From positions 17,197 to 31,762 of the forward strand of contig PAJD01000024.1 in the NCBI GenBank assembly GCA_002705605.1: 14,566 bases of DNA, written 5' to 3'. Shown one piece after another: positions 1-7,075 of this stretch (the first letter of the stretch is position 1; every line of letters begins with the position of its first letter). The DNA comes from Fidelibacterota bacterium. Its GTDB lineage: Bacteria > Fidelibacterota > Marinisomatia > SCGC-AAA003-L08 > D37C17. The translations under genes and the position numbers were made by a program. The notes under the pieces were generated by a model that saw only the letters and a list, made by a program, of their open reading frames with translations, had not been told where the DNA came from and did not search any database.

Positions 1-989
1 GCCTTTTTGAGGGCTGGAATTGTTCTAAGGGCTTCTTTTTGTGTTTTTTCTGGCAAAGAGGTCGAAAAGCCATTGATATATATTTGATCAGCACCAAGCC
101 ATTCTGGCTCTAAAAAAAGATGATGAGAGGCTCTTTCGTTAAAGCGAAAAACCTTGTCTTCGATACTAGGACAATACCTTGGGCCAACACCCTTTATTTT
201 TCCTGAAAACATAGCAGACTCTTTAATTTTTTTGTTAATAAGTGTGTGAGTATCTTCGTTTGTGTTTACTAAAAAACAAGTTTCGTTGGTTTTTGAGGGG
301 TTTTTAGAAAAGATAGAAAAAAAAGAAGGGTTTTTATCACCCGGCGCCTTCTCACACAAGTCTAGGTTTATGCTTTTTTTACTTATGCGCGGAGGTGTTC
401 CTGTTTTTAGTCTTCCAGAAAAAAACCCATGATCAATAAGCGACTCTGTAAGGCCGTATGATCCTTTTTCTCCCATTCTTCCTGCCTTATAGTTGTTTAT
501 ACCTATGTGGATTAGTCCGTTTAAAAATGTTCCACAGGTAATTATAACGGCTCGAGAACTAACGTTTCCATGTTTTTTAAGTTTTAGCCCTTTAATTTGA
601 TTGTTTTTACATATAATTTCAGTGGCCTCATCTTCAATTATTTTAATATACTTGCTTTTGTTTATTAGGTTGTTTATGTAAATAGGATATTTTTTTTTAT
701 CTACCTGTGCTCTTGTTGCCCATACTGCACGACCCTTTGTTTTGTTTAATGTTTTAAATTGTATGGCGCAAAAATCTGCGGCAACGCCCATTATTCCACC
801 AAGAGCATCTATTTCTTTTACTAAATGGCTTTTTGCAAGCCCTCCAATAGCGGGGTTACATGAAAGCCGACCAACAGCTTCTTTATCTAGAGTTATTATG
901 GAACAACAAACTTTCATTCGGCTTAATGCCATGGCAGCTTCAACCCCCGCGTGCCCACCACCTACAATTAACACATTATTTTCCAACAC
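1..989 (-). CDS. mnmG: tRNA uridine 5-carboxymethylaminomethyl modification enzyme MnmG (GidA), N-terminal part, cut by window edge
   Basis: FAD-dependent partner of MnmE; the MnmE-MnmG complex modifies C5 of the wobble uridine of certain tRNAs in the cytoplasm. About 329 codons are visible, roughly the first half of a family usually near 620 aa. Seen directly: the FAD-binding GGGHAG at residues 10-15, SCNPAIGG with Cys44, GTPPR, and the family signature PRYCPSIEDK with Cys273. The two cysteines correspond to the conserved functional pair in the family. The start is placed at GTG (987..989), with a TTG directly after it (984..986) as alternative; AAGGG lies 5 nt upstream of the GTG. The start lies inside the end of mnmE (14-nt overlap), implying translational coupling. 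I read the frame through without finding a stop. It is the last visible gene of the rpmH-rnpA-yidC-mnmE-mnmG run. Confidence 0.95.
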   Translation of the reverse strand, partial: MLENNVLIVGGGHAGVEAAMALSRMKVCCSIITLDKEAVGRLSCNPAIGGLAKSHLVKEIDALGGIMGVAADFCAIQFKTLNKTKGRAVWATRAQVDKKKYPIYINNLINKSKYIKIIEDEATEIICKNNQIKGLKLKKHGNVSSRAVIITCGTFLNGLIHIGINNYKAGRMGEKGSYGLTESLIDHGFFSGRLKTGTPPRISKKSINLDLCEKAPGDKNPSFFSIFSKNPSKTNETCFLVNTNEDTHTLINKKIKESAMFSGKIKGVGPRYCPSIEDKVFRFNERASHHLFLEPEWLGADQIYINGFSTSLPEKTQKEALRTIPALKK

Positions 990-2313
990 AAAAACCCTTA
1001 AATATATTGTTTATAATTTCGTTTTTATTATTATATCCTTGAAGCTCCTTAAACATATTAAAAGACTCTCTTAAGAATGAGGCTGCAACAGCAAGGTCCT
1101 TCGTGATTTCATATGAAACAATTGTTTTTTCAAGTAAAGAGGTCGCCTGTTCAAGAATTTTCTTTTGTCTACTATTAATTAAAAACAAATTATTATCAAT
1201 AAAGTTTTTTAAATAAACATCCACCTCTTCTTTTATTGTTTTATATACTGCATCAAAACCCTCCCCTGTTTTTGACGAGAGGGAATATGATCCTTTTTCT
1301 TTAGAATGTGTTTTTAAATCGCTTTTACTATTAATAAAAATTATTTTTTTGTCTTTTAATAAATCTTTAAAGCTTCCAAAGCTCTTTTGCGGCGAGCGGC
1401 TATCAACAAAAAGAACAATGTCTGCCTTTTTTATTGCTCGATATGTTCTGGACACGCCCTTTCTTTCAACAATTTCCTTGGTTTTTCTTATTCCAGCGGT
1501 ATCAACCAACTCAACATTGATTTTATTTATTACAATTTCTACTTCTATTGTGTCTCTTGTTGTTCCTCTTTTGTTTGTTACAATAGACCGCTCTCTACCT
1601 AAAAGACTATTAAAAAGACTAGACTTGCCAACGTTTGTTTTACCGGCCAAAACAATCACAAGACTGCTTTTTTTCTCGCTTGCTAAATACGAATAACTGA
1701 TAATTTTTTTTATTGAGCTAATTGTTTTTTTTATATTCTCAACATATTCTTTTTGCGATCTAAAATCAATTTCACCTTCATTAAAATCCAACTCGTGCTC
1801 CATGTGGGTTAAAATGTTCTGAATTTCTAGGGTTGCTGCAGATGTTTTTCGAGACAAGCTTCCCTTAATATTGTTGATAGAATATAGTGCATCTAAATTA
1901 TTTCCAGAATCAACAGCAGACTGTATAGACTCCGCCTGCATAAGGTCTATTTTACCGTTTATAAAAGCCCTGTATGTAAATTCTCCAGGAAAAGCCTGTC
2001 TAAATGAATGGTTTTCAATACACTCTATTATTTTTTTTACTATTACTGTGCCACCATGGGTAGAAATTTCAAGCATATCTTCACCCGTATAGCTTTTTGG
2101 GCCCTTAAAAAAAACAACCATACAGTCATCAACAATCTGTTTGTTGAAATAGGCAGACCTGCGATGAAGAAAATTAGGAGAAGGAGTTTTTGTTTGATTA
2201 AACATTTTTTTATATAACAACAAGGAGCTTAAACCCGAACAACGAACAACATTTAAGGCTGATTTACCTGGGATTGTTGCTAGAGCAACAATGTTGTCGC
2301 TGGTGTTATACAC
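976..2313 (-). CDS. mnmE: tRNA modification GTPase MnmE (TrmE)
   Basis: GTPase that works with MnmG to install the (carboxymethyl)aminomethyl group on U34 of tRNAs, using a tetrahydrofolate one-carbon unit. At 445 aa it has the usual family length. Order seen: N-terminal folate-binding domain (about 1-115, with the typical ALATIPG near 10-16), a helical domain, an inserted G domain (about 216-365) and a C-terminal helical tail. G motifs: GKTNVGKS at 224-231, TTRDT at 251-255, DTAG at 271-274, and a G4 of SKSD at 329-332 where NKxD is usual. The C-terminal FCVGK (441-445) is the variant of the FCIGK signature whose cysteine is needed for modification. The start is a GTG at 2313, supported by AAGGGA (2323..2328) 9 nt upstream inside the end of yidC, which stops 3 nt before. 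Confidence 0.97.
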   Translation of the reverse strand: MYNTSDNIVALATIPGKSALNVVRCSGLSSLLLYKKMFNQTKTPSPNFLHRRSAYFNKQIVDDCMVVFFKGPKSYTGEDMLEISTHGGTVIVKKIIECIENHSFRQAFPGEFTYRAFINGKIDLMQAESIQSAVDSGNNLDALYSINNIKGSLSRKTSAATLEIQNILTHMEHELDFNEGEIDFRSQKEYVENIKKTISSIKKIISYSYLASEKKSSLVIVLAGKTNVGKSSLFNSLLGRERSIVTNKRGTTRDTIEVEIVINKINVELVDTAGIRKTKEIVERKGVSRTYRAIKKADIVLFVDSRSPQKSFGSFKDLLKDKKIIFINSKSDLKTHSKEKGSYSLSSKTGEGFDAVYKTIKEEVDVYLKNFIDNNLFLINSRQKKILEQATSLLEKTIVSYEITKDLAVAASFLRESFNMFKELQGYNNKNEIINNIFKGFCVGK

Positions 2314-2316
2314 AAA

Positions 2317-4017
2317 CTATTTTCCCTTAATTGACCTTTGTTGAAAATAATTTAAAAAATTATAGACTGTATAATATAGGTTGAGACCAGAGGGAAAGGA
2401 ATTAAAAAGAACAAAGAAAAAGCCGGTCATCATATACATCATTGGTTTTGTGTTTTTGTCCATTGTAGCCATGGATAGACGCTGGGTCATAAACATTGAT
2501 ATTCCTAAAAGAAAAGGCAAAAAAGCCACCTGGTTCCCATAAAGAGGCACAGAAAAAGAAAGATCAAAAATAGTGTCCGGCTGAGAAAGATTGTTAATCC
2601 AACCAAAGAAGGGGGCGCCCCTAAATTCAATTGTAGATCTAAAAACAATAAACAAAGAAAAAAGCAGAGGCATCTGTATAATCATGGGAAGACAACCACC
2701 CAAAGGATTAACCCCCGTCTCCTTGTAAAGCTTTACCATTTCTTGGTTTAGTTTTTGAGAGTCTTTTTTATATTTTTCTTGAATTTTTTTCATTCGAGGT
2801 TGAATTTTTTGCATTTTTTGCGTTGATTCAAAGCTTTTTTTGGTCAGGGGACCGGTTACAACCCGAATTAAAAAGGCAAATAAAATTAAAATAATTCCAT
2901 AGTTTATACCAAGAAGATGTAGTTTTTTTAATAGCCACAACACAGACCTGCTAAATGGCTGAATAGGCAGCCAGCCAAAGTTCATTACCCTGTCTAAATA
3001 TGTTTTTGAAGATTCAATAATATCAACATCGAGCGGACCAAAAAACTGAGACACAGAAATTTTAGAAGAAGAAAAATCTAGCCCCATTGAATAAACAGGA
3101 ATAACGCTTTCTTCATTAAGATTAGCAGCTGAAGCAGACAGTGTTCCGCCCAAAGCCTGATCTGATATTAGAGCATTGATAAAATATTTATTTCGTATAG
3201 CAACCCAATCGGTTTTTCCACTATAAAAAGCTGGCTTTTCTTTTTCGTCAGCGCTTTGTGGGGAAAAAGAAAGAGAGTTTATTTCTTTTTCCTGTGCAAC
3301 ATAGCCACTTGAGAAGGTAAGTTCTTCAAAAAGATTTTTTTCTGTCGTTTTTATTCCGTCAGCCCAAACAAGAGAAACGTCTTCAGGGGCGCCCGTTAAA
3401 AGAAAATCATGTTTTATAATATATTGATTTCCATAAAAAATCATTTTTTTTCTTACAGACTGGCTATTTATCGCGTGTTCCATTATAACTACAAGAGAAT
3501 CCCCTTCTTGCAAAGAAATGGTTTGTCCCTCATTAATTCTTGGGCTTACTATTTTAAAGGGAACATAAAAAAACTTTTCTTCTGAGGTTTGTAAGCAAGG
3601 GCTACAGGGTGTATCTGTTGGAATTGAAAGGCTAAGATTAATGTCTTTTGAATAATTTCCATTAACGTCATAACCACCAAGATATTTATATTGATCGTCT
3701 TCAAAAGAATGCATTATAAAATTAAGAATAGACCCGCCGCTTAGATTCGATATTGTGGCGTTATACTTGTCTGTAACAACGAAAAAATTTTGAGTTTCAG
3801 CTGCCGCCAGGAGTTGAGGTTTTTTTGTTTCAGGCTGTAAACCAGGATATAAGGGTTTTTGTTTTATGCTTAGCGGCTCGACTTCAACAGCGGGAGCCTG
3901 AGAAACATCCTCTTGTTTTTCAGGAACGACACCAATCAATTGTAAATAAAATGGAATTGCCAGCGTTAACAACCCTATAGCAAGCCCTGTTAAAATTGTT
4001 CTTTTTGTATCGTTCAT
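2317..4017 (-). CDS. yidC: membrane protein insertase YidC
   Basis: Inserts and folds inner-membrane proteins, alone or with SecYEG. Length of 566 aa and architecture fit the Gram-negative form: an N-terminal signal-anchor helix (about 7-29), a large periplasmic domain (about 45-345), then the conserved Oxa1-type core with hydrophobic segments near 366-386, 438-460, 495-512 and 525-550. The core's key arginine is probably Arg385 in LIRVVTGPLTKKS, followed by the charged cytoplasmic hairpin (QPRMKKIQEKYKKD) and the NPLGGCLPMIIQMP segment. The C terminus is short and basic (RSIKGK). A CSPC pair (Cys138, Cys141) in the periplasmic domain is not something I expect in this family. It follows rnpA with a 1-nt gap; no yidD lies between, unlike many origin regions. 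The ATG has no clear Shine-Dalgarno, so coupling to rnpA translation is likely. Confidence 0.97.
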   Translation of the reverse strand: MNDTKRTILTGLAIGLLTLAIPFYLQLIGVVPEKQEDVSQAPAVEVEPLSIKQKPLYPGLQPETKKPQLLAAAETQNFFVVTDKYNATISNLSGGSILNFIMHSFEDDQYKYLGGYDVNGNYSKDINLSLSIPTDTPCSPCLQTSEEKFFYVPFKIVSPRINEGQTISLQEGDSLVVIMEHAINSQSVRKKMIFYGNQYIIKHDFLLTGAPEDVSLVWADGIKTTEKNLFEELTFSSGYVAQEKEINSLSFSPQSADEKEKPAFYSGKTDWVAIRNKYFINALISDQALGGTLSASAANLNEESVIPVYSMGLDFSSSKISVSQFFGPLDVDIIESSKTYLDRVMNFGWLPIQPFSRSVLWLLKKLHLLGINYGIILILFAFLIRVVTGPLTKKSFESTQKMQKIQPRMKKIQEKYKKDSQKLNQEMVKLYKETGVNPLGGCLPMIIQMPLLFSLFIVFRSTIEFRGAPFFGWINNLSQPDTIFDLSFSVPLYGNQVAFLPFLLGISMFMTQRLSMATMDKNTKPMMYMMTGFFFVLFNSFPSGLNLYYTVYNFLNYFQQRSIKGK

Positions 4018-4018
4018 T

Positions 4019-4327
4019 TTATTTTTGTTTTTTGATTAAAAATTCTTGAAATAATTTAAAATGTTTTATTGGATTTTTAATTGTTTTTAATTGTTTTTTT
4101 GGTCTAATAAAAACAGCGACTTTATTATTAAGCTGCTTTAATATAAACTGTCTTGCCCTTCTCTTAAAAAGATTCCGCTCAACCGCAGACCCAAGGCGCG
4201 TACTAAGACTAAAAACAACTCCTGTTTTTTCAGCGTCAATATATTTAAAAGAGATTTTGTTTGTTGCAAAGGAGTTTGGACTTTTAATGGCGGCAGATAT
4301 ATCAAAAGAGCTTAAAGAGCTTTTCAA
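4019..4327 (-). CDS. rnpA: ribonuclease P protein component RnpA
   Basis: Protein subunit of RNase P, which assists the catalytic RNA in removing 5' leaders from pre-tRNAs. The 102-aa product is basic and slightly short for the family (about 110-120 aa). The diagnostic RNR-type motif is present but divergent: RNLFKRRAR at residues 51-59, preceded by the usual hydrophobic strand ([14 protein letters not shown]). The proposed start is TTG at 4327..4325, which overlaps the rpmH stop in a TTGA arrangement (4 nt). Coordinates, position between rpmH and yidC, and the motif make the identity firm despite weak overall similarity. Confidence 0.92.
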   Translation of the reverse strand: MKSSLSSFDISAAIKSPNSFATNKISFKYIDAEKTGVVFSLSTRLGSAVERNLFKRRARQFILKQLNNKVAVFIRPKKQLKTIKNPIKHFKLFQEFLIKKQK

Positions 4328-4464
4328 TCGCTAACCGTTAAGCGTTTTCTTCCCTTTTTTCTTCTTTTTGCCAAAACAGCCTGGCCCGCTTTTGAAGACA
4401 TGCGCTTTTTAAATCCGTGTGTGTTTTTTCTTTTCCTGTTGCTAAGTCTTATTGTTGTTTTCAT
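4324..4464 (-). CDS. rpmH: large ribosomal subunit protein bL34
   Basis: A 46-codon gene. Its product has the standard bL34 pattern: [14 protein letters not shown] near residues 9-22 and GRKRLTVSD at the end (38-46), very rich in Lys/Arg, and exactly the 46-aa length common in the family. bL34 sits in the 50S subunit against 23S rRNA. ATG at 4464..4462, stop TGA at 4326..4324; the stop is shared with the TTG start of rnpA. No Shine-Dalgarno is visible (TTTAATAAA precedes the ATG), and the best promoter candidate would start transcription only a few bases upstream. It heads the rpmH-rnpA-yidC-mnmE-mnmG run, a gene order widely conserved near bacterial origins. Confidence 0.97.
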   Translation of the reverse strand: MKTTIRLSNRKRKNTHGFKKRMSSKAGQAVLAKRRKKGRKRLTVSD

Positions 4465-4473
4465 TTTATTAAA

Positions 4474-4502
4474 TCCATATTCGTTGTCTATAATTTAGTC
4501 AA
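4474..4502 (-). promoter_or_regulatory. candidate promoter of the rpmH operon
   Basis: On the minus strand, TTGACT (4497..4502; 5 of 6 to the sigma70 -35 consensus) is followed after exactly 17 nt by TATGGA (4474..4479; a weak -10). A start site about 7 nt further would fall around 4467, just before the rpmH ATG at 4464, predicting a very short or absent leader. The weak -10 keeps confidence low. Confidence 0.35.
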
Positions 4503-4528
4503 AAAGACCGACACTACAATAGTAGTAT
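4501..4528 (-). terminator. weak candidate terminator downstream of queF
   Basis: Directly after the queF stop, the minus strand can fold ATACTAC / GTAGTGT (stem 4522..4528 with 4511..4517, one G-U pair, loop TATT), followed by CGGTC and five T (4501..4505). The stem is A/T-rich and the T run is offset by 5 nt, so it may be leaky. It overlaps the -35 candidate of rpmH. Confidence 0.3.
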
Positions 4529-4879
4529 TTAGTTTTTACAAAAAACCTCCGTTTTAATTCCACCCCTAGGACTAAAATCTCCGTGTACTTTGATTTTTTT
4601 TGGTTTACACGCAGCCTTAAAGTCTTTTAAAATTTTATTAGTAGCCTCTTCATGAAAAATCCCCAGGTTGCGAAATTTTACAATATATAGTTTTAAAGAT
4701 TTTAGCTCTACAATTAGTTTGTTTGGCGTATATTTTATATGAATGCAACCAAAATCAGGGAGCCCTGTGCGAGGACAAACACAATTAAACTCAGGAATAG
4801 AAACCAAAATAGAATAGTCTTCTTTAGAATTAATATTTTCTACGGTTTCTAAGTCTTTGTAGTTTGGGGTGTCAGACAT
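4529..4879 (-). CDS. queF: NADPH-dependent 7-cyano-7-deazaguanine reductase QueF (single-domain type)
   Basis: Reduces preQ0 nitrile to the amine preQ1 in queuosine biosynthesis, in the cytoplasm. The 116-aa length fits the short, unimodal QueF class rather than the ~280-aa tandem class. Visible family features: the nucleophile cysteine in VCPRTG (Cys35), the proton-donor aspartate in PDF (Asp42), the LKSLKLY segment (59-65) corresponding to the QueF motif, the substrate-binding FHEE (75-78), and GDFSPRGGI (100-108) near the end. The other queuosine genes (queC, queD, queE) are not in this window. It sits alone between the 69-aa exported-protein gene (45 nt upstream) and rpmH (64 nt downstream). 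No Shine-Dalgarno is obvious before the ATG at 4879. Confidence 0.95.
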   Translation of the reverse strand: MSDTPNYKDLETVENINSKEDYSILVSIPEFNCVCPRTGLPDFGCIHIKYTPNKLIVELKSLKLYIVKFRNLGIFHEEATNKILKDFKAACKPKKIKVHGDFSPRGGIKTEVFCKN

Positions 4880-4910
4880 AATTATTTACAATAAAAAATA
4901 AATGAAAGCG

Positions 4911-4946
4911 AAAAAACAAAAAGCCTACCTTCCGCGTTGAGGCCTT
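4911..4946 (-). terminator. candidate Rho-independent terminator overlapping the end of the 69-aa gene
   Basis: On the minus strand AAGGCCT (4940..4946) can pair with AGGCTTT (4920..4926), seven pairs including one G-U, across a 13-nt loop. A T-rich tract, TTGTTTTTT (4911..4919), follows at once. The stem begins inside the coding end of the small gene and the stop codon (4925..4927) lies in the 3' arm. The large loop makes it moderate at best. Confidence 0.42.
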
Positions 4947-5134
4947 CTTACTTTTTTTCTTCTTTTATGCCTTCTTTTCCACTGTAGAGAGTTTTCAGAG
5001 CTAGCATCAACTTTGCTAATTTCTAATTGTTTTTTTTGTAAATAAGACTCAACGGGCGAAACAACCACAACATTATAAGAAGCGGATCTTCCCAAAACAA
5101 GCGAAAAACAACAAATAATTAAAACGTTTTTCAT
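4925..5134 (-). CDS. small exported, strongly basic protein of unknown function
   Basis: I do not recognise this 69-aa product. Its N terminus looks like a cleavable signal peptide: MK, then a hydrophobic core (about residues 3-14), with possible cleavage after GRSA near 18. No lipobox is seen. The mature part has a short mixed stretch followed by an extremely basic tail (53-69, with KRRHKRRKKVRR), so it could bind an acidic partner such as LPS, teichoic-like polymer, nucleic acid or membrane. Support for being real: ATG at 5134 with a strong AGGGGG (5145..5150) 10 nt upstream, a stop just before a terminator-like structure, and placement on the same strand as all neighbours. It could belong to a ssb-downstream unit or have its own promoter in the 85-nt spacer. 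Some doubt remains because it is short. Confidence 0.6.
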   Translation of the reverse strand: MKNVLIICCFSLVLGRSASYNVVVVSPVESYLQKKQLEISKVDASSENSLQWKRRHKRRKKVRRPQRGR

Positions 5135-5141
5135 AATTTAC

Positions 5142-5155
5142 ATACCCCCTGGTAT
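5142..5155 (-). promoter_or_regulatory. ribosome-binding site inside a small inverted repeat
   Basis: On the minus strand ATACC (5151..5155) can pair with GGTAT (5142..5146) around the loop AGGG. The Shine-Dalgarno AGGGGG (5145..5150) of the 69-aa gene is therefore split between loop and stem. The 5-bp stem is short and could be chance, but it could modulate ribosome access. Confidence 0.3.
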
Positions 5156-5219
5156 TATTTTTTTACATCTACAATACTAATATATAAACACTAGAATATA
5201 AAAAAAAGAAAAAATTTTT

Positions 5220-5573
5220 TTATTTTCTATCAAGTAAAATAAAATTAGAGCAAACAATTTCGGTGGTTTTCATTTTTTGTCCATCCTTGTTTTCCCAATT
5301 GCGTGTTTGTAGCTTACCCTCTATTGATACAAGCTGCCCTTTGCTAAGATTGTTTTGAGCAATTTCAGCGAGCTTATCCCAAATTACAATATTGTGCCAC
5401 TCAACCTTATCCACACTCTCTCCATCTTTTTGTTTCCAAAATTCGTTGGTTGCTAAAGAAAAAGAGACAACGGGAACACCGGCAGCAGTATATCTAGCCT
5501 CAGGGTTTGCGCCAAGCCGCCCAATTAATAAGACCTTGTTTAAACTATTTTTTTGCATGGAATAATTTGGCAT
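5220..5573 (-). CDS. ssb: single-stranded DNA-binding protein lacking the acidic C-terminal tip
   Basis: Binds single-stranded DNA during replication, repair and recombination. The OB fold is clear: LNKVLLIGRLGANPEARYT (about 11-29), VSFSLATNEFW, VEWHNIVIWDKLAEIAQNNLSKGQLVSIEGKL in pieces around 57-89, and a C-terminal strand ending FILLDRK. At 117 aa it stops right after the OB fold. The usual disordered linker and acidic tip (DDDIPF-like), which bind partner proteins, are absent, and the sequence after the stop is A/T homopolymer with no acidic codons, so a late frameshift is unlikely. Start ATG at 5573, with Met6 as an alternative; neither has a good Shine-Dalgarno. It begins 20 nt after the kinase gene, so it is probably co-transcribed with dnaA and the two-component genes. 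Confidence 0.93.
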   Translation of the reverse strand: MPNYSMQKNSLNKVLLIGRLGANPEARYTAAGVPVVSFSLATNEFWKQKDGESVDKVEWHNIVIWDKLAEIAQNNLSKGQLVSIEGKLQTRNWENKDGQKMKTTEIVCSNFILLDRK

Positions 5574-5593
5574 TCTTAACCAAAAGAATCAAG

Positions 5594-7075
5594 CTATTTG
5601 TGTGGAATTTTTAAAATAAAAGATGCTCCCCCATTTGGGTTATTAATTATCTTAAGCCTCCCGCCGTGGGAGCTCATGACTTTGTAGCAAATGGAAAGAC
5701 CAAGGCCAACACCCTCTTTTTTCTTGTGGTCACCGCGAACATACCTTTTGGTTATTGTTTTAAGAAGCTCCTCAGGTAGACCAGGGCCCCTGTCTTTAAC
5801 CGCAAGGTTAATATGATGTTCCTCTCGGCTGATAAAAATTTTAATTTTTTCTATTTTTTCTGCATATTTATAGGCGTTTTCTAGTAAATTTTTAATTGCA
5901 ATGGCCATTTTTACCCTATCAACCTTTACAAGGGTTTCAAGAAGCCCCTCAGTGTCAACAACTTCAACATCCCTTACAAAAGTAAGCTCTGAAGCCTGCT
6001 TAATTAGCATTGAAATAGTTGACGATTCAATTTTTAGGTTTGTGTATGGCGAGGACATTTGGTCAGATAAAAGAATATTGGTAATAATAGAATCTAAATA
6101 CAAAATATTTTTATCAATTTTGTTTAGTTTTTCATTCGTTTCGTAAAAAATTTTTTTTGTTTTAGAAATGGTTTGTTCATCAACACCAACTTTCTGCATA
6201 TCGTCAGCAAGAAGAGTCGACTTTTCTTTTGGTTTTAAAAGGTCAATAAGAAGCCTTATTTTAGATAGCGGTGTTCGGAGCTCGTGACTAACATCAGAAA
6301 GCAAGCGCTCTTTTTGCTGCAACAAATCTTTAATTTCACCAACCATTTCATTAAAGTTTTTTGTAAGGACGGCAAGTTCATCGTTTCCTACAACTTTGAT
6401 CTTTGAGTCCAAATCTCCTTTTTCTAAATCAACAATCCTTTGTCGAAGCAAACTAATGGGCCTTAAAAAGCGCCTTATTAGTTGATATAAAACATATAAA
6501 GAAATAAACGCGACAACAACAAAGGGGACAAAGGTGGGAGGGGTGGTTGGCGGAACATCTAGCGTTATTAAATATTTCAAACCATCTTTTTCAACAAAAG
6601 TTGCCTGTACAATGTCTTGATTAAATTCAACCTCGCCAAACGAAACATAGTGAGCATATTTTATTTTATGATATTCAGAGTAGTCTTCTGTAGAACTATA
6701 GCTTATATAGTTACACAGCTCAACTGGAACAGCGTGATTACTCCAAAACACAAGAGTATCATTAGAGCAATCCATATCATCGTCTGCACTAAAAATCGTA
6801 CAACGCAACTGTAGGTTTTCAAGTTCGCTTTTAGCATACTTAAGGTTTGGAGGCGATCCCCAGGAATCAACCATTTTATTATATAAATAGGCGTCATGAG
6901 CATCTAAAATATCATCTCTTCCCGTATATCGCCAATCTGTAAAAAAATATGTGACTAGAACCAAAGTAAAAGCAGCAAAGATAAATACAATACCAATTCT
7001 GCCATATAGAGTTGTAAACCACCACAGGGCTGTCTGTTGAAACCAAGCCTTAAATGGAAGAAGTATTTTTTTCAC
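5594..7075 (-). CDS. membrane sensor histidine kinase (EnvZ/CpxA-type architecture, unknown signal)
   Basis: Partner kinase of the response regulator just upstream. The 493-aa order is: membrane helix (about 27-46), extracytoplasmic domain (about 48-180) with three cysteines (92, 103, 121), second helix (about 182-202), HAMP (203-255, starting at RRFLRPI), HisKA with phosphoacceptor His264 in DVSHELRTPL, and a HATPase_c domain with N box NLLENAYKYA (397-405), DRGPGLP (428-434), VGLGLSIC (456-463) and a final GGASF. The DHp hairpin is about 27 residues longer than in CpxA between the first helix and the second (about 281-307). The start is GTG at 7075; it overlaps the regulator's TGA in a GTGA junction, so the two are translationally coupled. 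No PAS or other known sensor domain is recognised, and the stimulus cannot be inferred. Confidence 0.93.
   Translation of the reverse strand: MKKILLPFKAWFQQTALWWFTTLYGRIGIVFIFAAFTLVLVTYFFTDWRYTGRDDILDAHDAYLYNKMVDSWGSPPNLKYAKSELENLQLRCTIFSADDDMDCSNDTLVFWSNHAVPVELCNYISYSSTEDYSEYHKIKYAHYVSFGEVEFNQDIVQATFVEKDGLKYLITLDVPPTTPPTFVPFVVVAFISLYVLYQLIRRFLRPISLLRQRIVDLEKGDLDSKIKVVGNDELAVLTKNFNEMVGEIKDLLQQKERLLSDVSHELRTPLSKIRLLIDLLKPKEKSTLLADDMQKVGVDEQTISKTKKIFYETNEKLNKIDKNILYLDSIITNILLSDQMSSPYTNLKIESSTISMLIKQASELTFVRDVEVVDTEGLLETLVKVDRVKMAIAIKNLLENAYKYAEKIEKIKIFISREEHHINLAVKDRGPGLPEELLKTITKRYVRGDHKKKEGVGLGLSICYKVMSSHGGRLKIINNPNGGASFILKIPHK

Noticed and set aside
742..1074. Open frames on the plus strand across the mnmG-mnmE junction
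   Set aside because: They are antisense to strongly conserved MnmG and MnmE coding sequence and encode nothing recognisable.
5197..5222. A/T homopolymer block after ssb as a terminator or as a frameshift hiding the SSB tail
   Set aside because: There is no G/C stem for a terminator, and no frame beyond the stop encodes an acidic tail.
5407..5415. A perfect TTATCCACA DnaA box
   Set aside because: It lies inside the ssb coding sequence as a single site with no neighbouring boxes or A/T-rich element; its bases are explained by conserved SSB codons. Possibly a titration site, but nothing supports it.
6703..6903. A 66-codon minus-strand frame inside the kinase gene
   Set aside because: It is an alternative frame of the kinase's extracytoplasmic region; the kinase frame has clear domains and coupling, and this one has none.
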